In this document: one piece after another, positions 1-5,058 of the stretch | Layout: each line of letters starts with the position of its first letter | Numbering within the stretch: position 1 is the stretch's first letter | Source: Bacteroidota bacterium | GTDB taxonomy: Bacteria; Bacteroidota; Bacteroidia; Chitinophagales; LD1 | Reading direction: 5' to 3' | Length of the DNA stretch: 5,058 nt | Assembly: GCA_947457525.1 (NCBI GenBank) | Contig: CANGXE010000146.1 | Span: forward strand, 1 to 5,058 | Made by a program: the position numbers and the translations under genes | The notes under the pieces: model-generated | Told to the model about the DNA's origin: nothing | What the model saw: only the letters and a program-made list of their open reading frames with translations | Databases searched by the model: none

Positions 1-728
1 AGCAAATTAAATGTCTTCAATCGCTCTTTGGTAAAGTCAATAAAGAGCTGCTGTTCGTCAGGATAGACAAACACTTTCAAGTCCATCAAATCTTCGGGCA
101 GTTCCGTTTCGTAGTTGTATTTGATGTAGTTGAACTGTGTGGAGTACGTTAAGCCTTTTTCAGCATCCGGCAAAAGCATCAACACGATAAACGAAGTTTG
201 CTTGGCTTCAAAATCTTGAAAATAATGCAGCGTAGCTTTTTTGCCGGAGTTCAAGGTGAGTTCTTCTGAAGGCAACTGCATGTTGTTTAATTGCTCGGTC
301 AGCTCTGTAACCGACATGCTTCGTCCGTTTTGTTTGAGCAAGGCAAGTAGATGGCTTTTTTGCGTAGCCAACACTTGTTGGCGTTTTTCTTCGGCAGTTT
401 TTTTCCAACTGCCGATGTTGATGGACATACTTTTTACAATAGATTTTTCGGGCAAAGGCAAAGTAGCTTTGACAGGGTCCTGATCGGTTTTGGGCAATTT
501 AAAATCAATGATGGACAATGTGCCAACTTCACGCCACACGGGTGGAATGATGATATACATTTTGTCGTTCATCAATTTGTTAGCGTTGGTGTCTGCAACT
601 GCACCAGGTTGTGCAATTAGCATATCCGGTATTTCGCTCAAGGTTTCTTTTACCGTTTTCTTTGGTTTTTCTTGTGAAAATACTGTGGCAAAAACTAATA
701 ACGCAATGACTGTAGTCGCAAATTTCAT
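1..728 (-). CDS. Secreted protein of unknown function, C-terminus cut by window edge
   Basis: An uninterrupted reading frame of 242 codons runs from an ATG at 728 off the left edge, so the C-terminus is missing. The N-terminus is a clear Sec signal peptide: Lys2, a hydrophobic core over residues 4-17, and a likely cleavage after Ser18 leaving Gln19, a pattern common in Bacteroidota. There is no lipobox cysteine. The mature part begins with a Lys-rich stretch (20-27). A hydrophobic segment around 57-78 contains IIIPPVW and is probably beta-strand. Residues about 108-150 are charged and helix-like, rich in K, E and Q. Residues about 164-232 alternate hydrophobic and polar residues and include aromatic-rich TYSTQFNYIKYNY. 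I do not recognise the family and assign no function. It is transcribed divergently from the GH1 gene across a 111-base spacer. No Shine-Dalgarno sequence precedes the ATG. The plus-strand open frames over this region are its antisense shadows. The gene is well supported; its role is unknown. Confidence 0.85.
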   Translation of the reverse strand, partial: MKFATTVIALLVFATVFSQEKPKKTVKETLSEIPDMLIAQPGAVADTNANKLMNDKMYIIIPPVWREVGTLSIIDFKLPKTDQDPVKATLPLPEKSIVKSMSINIGSWKKTAEEKRQQVLATQKSHLLALLKQNGRSMSVTELTEQLNNMQLPSEELTLNSGKKATLHYFQDFEAKQTSFIVLMLLPDAEKGLTYSTQFNYIKYNYETELPEDLMDLKVFVYPDEQQLFIDFTKERLKTFNL

Positions 729-839
729 AGGTAAATTTTGTTGGCGAATAATAACCAAGTAGCAAGTTGCTAAAACTTTTTTAGCCATCATTCATTTTTT
801 GCAGGTTTTATATTTCTTTTACCAAAAATCAATTTTCGA
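729..839. other. Divergent intergenic spacer
   Basis: This AT-rich spacer lies between the start codons of the minus-strand secreted protein (728) and the plus-strand GH1 gene (840), so promoters for both should sit here. On the plus strand one near-consensus -7 box is visible and is listed separately. On the minus strand I see only poor matches to TAnnTTTG, the best being TATTATTC about 17 bases before the ATG. No hairpin, tRNA or other RNA gene is apparent. Confidence 0.6.
809..816 (+). promoter_or_regulatory. Candidate -7 promoter box for the GH1 gene
   Basis: TATATTTC matches the Bacteroidota -7 consensus TAnnTTTG except for the final base. It lies 23 bases before the ATG at 840, close to the 21-base gap between the perfect box and the ATG of dnaN in this window. 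No TTTG element is found at the expected -33 spacing; the nearest TTTG (798-801) is much too close. In AT-rich DNA such a match can arise by chance, so this is only a candidate. Confidence 0.3.
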
Positions 840-2273
840 ATGACACGTGAACAATACCTCAAACTGACTGCCGCACTTGCTGCCGGCTCACTTTTGCCTA
901 AAGGATTATTAGCTGAAATCTTAGCGGACCCTACGTTAAGACGTAGCGATTTTGGTAAAGACTTTATTTGGGGAACAGCTACTGCCGCCTATCAGATTGA
1001 AGGCGCGTGGAATGTAGATGGCAAAGGTGAAAGTATTTGGGATCACTTTACGCACTATAAGAAAGGAAAAATCAAGACCAAAGAAAACGGTGATGTGGCT
1101 GCAGATTTTTACAATCGCTACGCTAGCGACATCGAGTTGATGCGCAAGATGAACATTCCGGCTTCGCGTTTTTCTATTGGTTGGAGCCGTGTGTTACCCG
1201 AAGGCAAAGGTGCAGTCAATCAAAAAGGACTTGATTTTTATCACCGTGTTATTGATAAATGCTTAGAGCAAAATGTAGCGTCTTGGGTTACTTGCTATCA
1301 TTGGGATTTGCCCCAAGCATTAGAAGATAAAGGCGGCTGGGCGAACCGCGATGTGATTGGATGGTTTGAAGACTACGTGGAGTTGTGTGCCAAAACGTAT
1401 GGCGACAAAGTGAAAAATTGGATGGTGTTCAACGAACCTATGGCATTTGTACCACTGGGTTATTTGATTGGTATGCATGCTCCCGGCCATGTCAACTTTG
1501 GTAAGTTCTATAAAGCAGTGCATAACGTGGTGATGTGCCACGGAGCGGGTGGACGGATTTTAAAAAACACGGTGAAAGACGGCAACATCGGCACCACGTT
1601 TTCGTGTAGTCACGTTGATGCAAAAAATGACAAACCTGCGAACGTAAAAGCTGCTCGTAGAGCCGATGCGTTTATCAATCGTTTATTCCTCGACCCGGTG
1701 ATGGGGCGCGGCTATCCGACTAAAGATTTACCGGCTTGCAAACACATTGAAAAACACATCCAACCGGGCGATGAAGCCAAGATGAAATTTGATTTTGATT
1801 TTGTCGGCTTACAAAACTATTCGCGAATGATGGTATATAATCTGGGCTTAATTCCGATTATTCACTTTGCCAACGTTCCGGCCAAAAAGCTGAGCGAAAA
1901 CATCACCGAAATGGGTTGGGAAGTTTATCCGGTGGGGATTTACAAGTTGATTAAGAAATATGCAGAGTATCCTGAAATCAAAAAGATTTATGTTACTGAG
2001 AACGGAGCAGCGTTTGAAGATGTAAATGTGAATGGTGAAATCAACGACACTAAACGCTTGGAATTTATTCAAAGTTATTTGCGCGAAGTGCTGCGCGCCA
2101 AAAACGAAGGCGCGCCTGTGGATGGCTATTTTATTTGGAGCTTTATGGACAATTTTGAATGGGCAGAAGGCTATCGTACTCGCTTTGGATTAGTGGGTGT
2201 AGATTTCAAAACTCAAGAAAGAACCGTGAAAGCTAGCGGCAAGTGGTTTGCCGATTTTTTAGCGAATAAGTAG
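840..2273 (+). CDS. Glycoside hydrolase family 1 beta-glucosidase-like enzyme with N-terminal leader
   Basis: This 477-residue protein is a full-length GH1 enzyme, a retaining (beta/alpha)8-barrel hydrolase that releases terminal beta-linked sugars such as glucose from beta-glucosides. The general acid/base is Glu199 in FNEP and the nucleophile is Glu387 in VTENG. Sugar-binding residues of the family are present: Gln52 in YQIEG, His154-Trp155 in CYHWD, Asn198, and Glu440-Trp441 in NFEW. The NFEW motif, without the Ser/Lys/Tyr phosphate-binding set, argues for unphosphorylated substrates rather than a 6-phospho-beta-glucosidase. The barrel starts near residue 38 (FGKDFIWG). The first 35 or so residues are an extra leader: TREQYLK, a hydrophobic run (9-19), then PKGLLA. 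It resembles a Tat signal with the second arginine replaced by Glu, so export is possible but unproven. The start is secure, since no in-frame ATG lies between 840 and the stop at 771-773. No terminator follows the stop. The exact sugar specificity (glucoside, galactoside or fucoside) cannot be told from sequence. Confidence 0.95.
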   Translation: MTREQYLKLTAALAAGSLLPKGLLAEILADPTLRRSDFGKDFIWGTATAAYQIEGAWNVDGKGESIWDHFTHYKKGKIKTKENGDVAADFYNRYASDIELMRKMNIPASRFSIGWSRVLPEGKGAVNQKGLDFYHRVIDKCLEQNVASWVTCYHWDLPQALEDKGGWANRDVIGWFEDYVELCAKTYGDKVKNWMVFNEPMAFVPLGYLIGMHAPGHVNFGKFYKAVHNVVMCHGAGGRILKNTVKDGNIGTTFSCSHVDAKNDKPANVKAARRADAFINRLFLDPVMGRGYPTKDLPACKHIEKHIQPGDEAKMKFDFDFVGLQNYSRMMVYNLGLIPIIHFANVPAKKLSENITEMGWEVYPVGIYKLIKKYAEYPEIKKIYVTENGAAFEDVNVNGEINDTKRLEFIQSYLREVLRAKNEGAPVDGYFIWSFMDNFEWAEGYRTRFGLVGVDFKTQERTVKASGKWFADFLANK

Positions 2274-2355
2274 CTGATTTTACATGATTTACAGATTTGT
2301 GTACACCCTGGCCGAAGGTTGTGAAGAGTTAAGCCGTGCAATTTCAATCAATAAT

Positions 2356-2363
2356 TATATTTG
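2356..2363 (+). promoter_or_regulatory. Bacteroidota -7 promoter box of dnaN
   Basis: TATATTTG is a perfect match to the Bacteroidota primary sigma factor -7 consensus TAnnTTTG. It ends 21 bases before the ATG at 2385, which would give a short 5' leader of roughly 15 bases. The expected TTTG at about -33 is not visible (the region near 2330-2336 reads ttaagcc), so recognition would rely mainly on the -7 box. The box overlaps a possible TTG start at 2361 in the dnaN frame, which argues that translation begins downstream at the ATG. Confidence 0.6.
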
Positions 2364-2384
2364 TCGTCAAATAAAACCCGTGTC

Positions 2385-3503
2385 ATGAAATTTATTGTTT
2401 CTACAACATCCCTTTTAAAGAGTTTGCAGATGATCAGCGGAGTAATCAACTCCAGCTCTGTGTTACCTATCCTTGAAGATTTCCTTTTTGATATTAATGG
2501 AGGAAATTTGACTGTTTTTGCTACCGATTTGGAAACTTCTATGAGTACCGAATTGAAAGTAGAATCGAAAGAAAATGGTCGAATTGCCATTCCTGCCCGC
2601 ATTTTGCTCGACACGTTAAAAACTTTGCCGGAGCAACCGCTCACATTTAAAATAGATCAAAAAACTTTCGGTATTGAAATCACCTCCGAAACAGGTCGCT
2701 ACAAATTGACTGGAGAAAATCCGGATGATTTTCCGAAAGTGCCACAACCGGAAGCAGTAACTGAAGTGACTTTGCCGGCATCGGCTTTGACCAATGCTAT
2801 TGCGAAAACACTTTTTGCAGTGAGCAATGACGATCTTCGTCCGGCTATGACGGGTGTTCTTTTCCAAATGTCACCGGATGGTGTAGTGTTTGTTTCTACT
2901 GATGCCCATAAATTGGTGAAACTTCATCGCTCAGACGTGAAGGCAGCTAAAACAGCACAATTTATTGTGCCTAAAAAAGCGCTGAACTTATTGAAAGGAA
3001 GCCTTCCGGTTAACGAAAGTAGCGTGAGTGTGTCCTATAACAAATCGAATGCTTTTTTCACGTTCGAAAACACTAAGTTGATTTGCCGTTTGATTGATGC
3101 TAATTATCCCGACTACAACGCAGTTATTCCACAAAACAATCCAAACCGACTTTCTATTAATCGTTTGGAATTGCAAAACGCGATGAAGCGTATTTCAATT
3201 TATTCTAATAAAACCACTTACCAAGTTGTACTTTCTATTGCGGGCAGCGAATTGAAAATTTCTGCACAAGATTTAGATTTCAGTAATGAAGCCAATGAGC
3301 GTCTGACTTGTAGTTATGAAGGTGGCGATATGGATATAGCATTCAATGCTCGTTTTCTCATCGAAATGTTAGGTGTATTAGACTCTAATGAAATTGAAAT
3401 TGAATTATCTACACCTACGCGAGCAGGAATTTTGCGTCCGGTTGAAAAAGCAGAACACGAAGATTTGTTGATGTTAGTGATGCCGGTGATGATTAATAAC
3501 TAA
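2385..3503 (+). CDS. dnaN: DNA polymerase III subunit beta (sliding clamp)
   Basis: This 372-residue protein is the replicative beta clamp, a cytoplasmic ring-forming dimer that tethers DNA polymerase III and other repair and replication proteins to DNA. Length is typical. Three similar domains occupy roughly 1-125, 126-247 and 248-372. Family landmarks are SSVLPILEDF (23-32), GENPDDFPKVP (110-120, end of domain 1), RPAMTGVLF (152-160), STDAHKL (171-177), LIDANYPDY (236-244), and the C-terminal VMP (365-367) that lines the partner-binding pocket. The tail reads VMPVMINN rather than the E. coli VMPMRL, a small variation. I chose the ATG at 2385, giving MKFIVS, over a TTG at 2361 in the same frame. 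The family starts this way, and the TTG overlaps the promoter box. It follows the GH1 gene by 111 bases with no visible terminator between them, so some read-through is possible. A strong hairpin ends it. There is no dnaA or recF in the window to show an origin region. Confidence 0.97.
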   Translation: MKFIVSTTSLLKSLQMISGVINSSSVLPILEDFLFDINGGNLTVFATDLETSMSTELKVESKENGRIAIPARILLDTLKTLPEQPLTFKIDQKTFGIEITSETGRYKLTGENPDDFPKVPQPEAVTEVTLPASALTNAIAKTLFAVSNDDLRPAMTGVLFQMSPDGVVFVSTDAHKLVKLHRSDVKAAKTAQFIVPKKALNLLKGSLPVNESSVSVSYNKSNAFFTFENTKLICRLIDANYPDYNAVIPQNNPNRLSINRLELQNAMKRISIYSNKTTYQVVLSIAGSELKISAQDLDFSNEANERLTCSYEGGDMDIAFNARFLIEMLGVLDSNEIEIELSTPTRAGILRPVEKAEHEDLLMLVMPVMINN

Positions 3504-3526
3504 TCAAACCAGAACTTTTAATTATA

Positions 3527-3558
3527 AAAAAAGCCCTTCTAATCAAAAGGGCTTTTTT
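3527..3558. terminator. Bidirectional intrinsic terminator between convergent genes
   Basis: A 12-base-pair perfect stem pairs AAAAAAGCCCTT (3527-3538) with AAGGGCTTTTTT (3547-3558) around an 8-base loop. The GC-rich core is flanked by A and T runs, so it works as a terminator read from either strand. It lies 23 bases after the dnaN stop and 21 bases beyond the stop of the convergent esterase gene, so it probably ends both transcripts. Confidence 0.9.
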
Positions 3559-3579
3559 GTTGAATAATTTAGAGCGTTA

Positions 3580-4704
3580 CTACTCTTTTACAATTCGTTT
3601 GGTTTGTTTAAACCCGTTGCCTTCTAGCTGAATAAAATACACACCGTTGTTCCATCCATTTAGATTTATTTCTGTGTTCGCAAAGTTTCCGGTTTTTTCT
3701 AAGATGCGTTGACCTAGCATATTGTTGATGGTAACGCGTTGGATGTTTTCGCTCGATTGAATGCGAATAATATCGGATGTCGGATTGGGAAAAACATTAA
3801 TTTGTATAGATGCCTTTATCACAGGCACATTAACAGCGCCATCTAAAGAGTATTGTTTAAAAAAGTTCCAAATTTCTTGATTAGCATTGATGTCGCGGTT
3901 GGTCGGCCCGGAAGTAATATCGAGCAATGCACTCGGCCAAGTGTGACCACCGTTAAGCACTTTATAAAACACTACTTTGCATGTTCCTGAACAATTGGAG
4001 TAGCTTATTTTTTCTACGGTTGATAAATCAGTTGTGTTTGTGTTCGCCATAAAAACGGTATCACCATTCGTAGCACATTGATTTTTGTTTAACCAAAAAT
4101 TGATAGTAGCCTCTGCGCCAAAAGAAGATGGGAATCCGTTGTAGTTAACGGTTGGGTCAGCCGTGCCATGTATTTGCATATAGGGCATTGGGCGAGTAAG
4201 TGTGCAGTTTGCTGCGGCAGTATCTGTTATTAAACCAGTTACCGAAGCGATAGCCGCAATTCTATTGCTGAGTTCACAAGCCATACGGTTGCTTTGATAG
4301 CCTCCGTTGCTCATACCACAACTATAAACGCGATTTAAATCAACGCTATAATTAGCATGCATAGTGTCTATCAATGCAGAGATGAAACCAATATCATCAA
4401 CCGTAGATTGCATACCACCTAAAAAACCTGAGTTCCATGCTTTATTTACACCGTTTGGATAGACCACAATAAATTTTTCAGCATCCGATGTTTGGTTCAT
4501 CATGCTGTATAGTTCTTGTTCGCTAGCTTGTGAAGTGTAGCCGTGTAAGTTAAACACCAATGGATATTTGGTATTGCTGTTGTAGCCGGCAGGCAGATGT
4601 ATGCGATAATCGCGAACAAGACCATCAAAAGTAAATGAGCCTACTTGACTGAATAAGTGAGCGGCAAAAAAAGTGAATAGAATAAACGAGTATATTTTTT
4701 TCAT
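3580..4704 (-). CDS. Secreted PHB depolymerase/feruloyl esterase-type hydrolase with T9SS sorting domain
   Basis: This 374-residue protein is an exported alpha/beta-hydrolase of the PHB depolymerase/LpqC esterase family, whose members hydrolyse ester bonds in polyesters or feruloylated plant polysaccharides. A Sec signal peptide covers residues 1-19 (cleavage likely between Ser19 and Gln20). The catalytic domain spans about 24-287. Visible are the oxyanion-side NLHGYTS (52-58), nucleophile Ser132 in GMSNGG, Asp183 in HGTADPTV, and His254 in NGGHTWP, in the family's order and spacing. Cysteines 129, 143, 167, 210, 238 and 242 could form disulfides after export. Residues about 300-374 form a type A T9SS C-terminal domain: INVFPNPTSD, then a beta-rich stretch with NMLGQ and GVYFIQL, ending KQTKRIVKE. 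This domain directs passage across the outer membrane and is usually cleaved, with cell-surface anchoring or release. There is no Shine-Dalgarno sequence; six C residues directly precede the ATG. It converges on dnaN. The esterase fold and T9SS route are firm; the substrate is not known. Confidence 0.93.
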   Translation of the reverse strand: MKKIYSFILFTFFAAHLFSQVGSFTFDGLVRDYRIHLPAGYNSNTKYPLVFNLHGYTSQASEQELYSMMNQTSDAEKFIVVYPNGVNKAWNSGFLGGMQSTVDDIGFISALIDTMHANYSVDLNRVYSCGMSNGGYQSNRMACELSNRIAAIASVTGLITDTAAANCTLTRPMPYMQIHGTADPTVNYNGFPSSFGAEATINFWLNKNQCATNGDTVFMANTNTTDLSTVEKISYSNCSGTCKVVFYKVLNGGHTWPSALLDITSGPTNRDINANQEIWNFFKQYSLDGAVNVPVIKASIQINVFPNPTSDIIRIQSSENIQRVTINNMLGQRILEKTGNFANTEINLNGWNNGVYFIQLEGNGFKQTKRIVKE

Positions 4705-4849
4705 GGGGGGTTATATTTTTCTATTAAGAACAATTTTTGCTAAAGAAGTTTAATCGAATATAATACAAAATAACTTAATGTCACTTACATAAAATAAAAA
4801 CAGCCCTGTAGAAACTGCAGAGCTGTTGACTTGTTCACCAGTAATAAAA
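4705..4849. other. Intergenic region between two minus-strand T9SS genes
   Basis: This AT-rich spacer holds the terminator of the upstream gene (4791-4825, listed separately) and must contain the promoter of the esterase gene. The best minus-strand promoter-like string is TTATTTTG (near 4766-4773), one mismatch from TAnnTTTG but about 60 bases before the ATG. I cannot call a promoter with confidence. A run of six G on the plus strand (4705-4710) abuts the start codon. Confidence 0.5.
4791..4825 (-). terminator. Intrinsic terminator of the upstream T9SS gene
   Basis: Read on the minus strand, CAGCTCTGCA (4825-4816) pairs with TACAGGGCTG (4810-4801) around the loop GTTTC. This makes a 10-position stem with one A-C mismatch and one G-U pair. 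The T-rich tract TTTTTATTTT (4800-4791) follows directly. It begins 24 bases after the stop codon of the partial gene at 4850 and lies well before the esterase start, so it should separate the two minus-strand genes. On the plus strand no T tract follows, so it is not bidirectional. Confidence 0.8.
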
Positions 4850-5058
4850 TTACTTGATTACCTGAAGTTGTTTGTTTGTGATACCATTAGTGGTAATTAA
4901 AGTGATGTGGTAAATACCTTGTTGTAATTCAGAAGTATTCAATTCAATTTTTGAACTATTAAATTGACTTTCCATAACATTTTGACCTACTACATTGGTT
5001 ACTCTAACCTTATTGATTGTCGTGCCAATTGCTTCAATAACGGCATATTGATTTGCCG
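4850..5058 (-). CDS. C-terminal fragment of a T9SS type A sorting-domain protein, N-terminus cut by window edge
   Basis: An open frame enters from the right edge and gives 68 residues before the TAA at 4852-4850. The fragment matches the core of the Bacteroidota type A T9SS sorting domain: a strand with VRVTNVVGQNV (the usual IYNxxGQ-like motif), a middle segment KIELNTSELQQGIY (the usual L-x-GxY motif), a strand HITLIT, and the basic end TNKQLQVIK. The window cuts just before where the usual PNP(A/T) motif would lie, so nearly all of the sorting domain is present but none of the functional domain. The protein is therefore very probably secreted or surface-displayed, but its activity cannot be told. 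It has the same orientation as the esterase, with a terminator between them. The two tails share only the family pattern, not close identity, so a recent duplication of the tails is not indicated. Confidence 0.88.
   Translation of the reverse strand, partial: ANQYAVIEAIGTTINKVRVTNVVGQNVMESQFNSSKIELNTSELQQGIYHITLITTNGITNKQLQVIK

Noticed and set aside
241..765. Several overlapping plus- and minus-strand open frames of 61-90 codons between 208 and 765
   Set aside because: They lie mostly over the 242-codon minus-strand frame that starts at 728, which has a signal peptide and good codon use. The short frames lack any recognisable motif and are antisense or out-of-frame shadows.
1320..2072. Minus-strand open frames at 1320-1541 and 1848-2072
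   Set aside because: Both are antisense to the GH1 coding sequence, which is intact with all catalytic residues. The short translations show no domain features.
2299..2306. Perfect 8-base palindrome GTGTACAC between the GH1 stop and dnaN
   Set aside because: The symmetry does not extend beyond eight bases, there is no second copy, and it lies about 50 bases upstream of the promoter box. A chance occurrence is likely, so I did not call an operator.
2274..2355. Possible terminator after the GH1 gene
   Set aside because: I found no GC-rich stem followed by a T tract. The region contains only AT-rich near-repeats such as gatttta and gattta.
2348..3176. Minus-strand open frames at 2348-2644, 2616-2867 and 2988-3176
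   Set aside because: They are antisense to dnaN, with no motifs and no plausible promoter.
2385..3503. Replication origin near dnaN
   Set aside because: No dnaA, recF, cluster of DnaA boxes or AT-rich unwinding repeats is seen. dnaN alone does not mark an origin.
1..5058. New defence, mobile or multi-gene system
   Set aside because: There are no transposase, integrase, toxin-antitoxin, nuclease or repeat-array signatures. The genes are a glycosidase, the sliding clamp, a secreted esterase and two partial secreted proteins, which do not form a recognisable new system.

Overview
The window reads as ordinary chromosomal DNA from a low-to-moderate G+C member of the Bacteroidota. Three independent signs point there. 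Two minus-strand products carry type IX secretion system (T9SS) type A C-terminal sorting domains. The dnaN gene has a perfect Bacteroidota -7 promoter box (TATATTTG). No start codon is preceded by a recognisable Shine-Dalgarno sequence. Genus or family cannot be fixed from the sequence alone.

Layout, left to right. Positions 728 to 1 (minus) hold the first 242 codons of a secreted protein of unknown function, cut by the left edge. A 111-base AT-rich divergent spacer follows. Positions 840-2273 (plus) encode a complete glycoside hydrolase family 1 beta-glucosidase-like enzyme with an unusual hydrophobic leader. A 111-base spacer with a promoter leads into dnaN (2385-3503, plus), the DNA polymerase III beta sliding clamp. 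A strong hairpin at 3527-3558 separates dnaN from a convergent gene at 4704-3580 (minus), an exported PHB-depolymerase/feruloyl-esterase-type alpha/beta hydrolase with a T9SS tail. Upstream of it on the same strand is the last 68 codons of another T9SS cargo (5058-4850), followed by its own intrinsic terminator at 4825-4791.

The genes do not form one obvious pathway. The GH1 enzyme and the secreted esterase would both fit breakdown of plant-type or other polymeric organic matter. One probably acts at the cell envelope or in the cytoplasm, the other at the cell surface or outside the cell. dnaN is a housekeeping gene with its own promoter. The two T9SS genes are separated by a terminator, so they are probably separate transcription units.

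I found no mobile element, CRISPR array, RNA gene or new multi-gene system. The points most worth a second look are the degenerate Tat-like leader on the GH1 enzyme, the unrecognised secreted protein at the left edge, and the corrected dnaN start.
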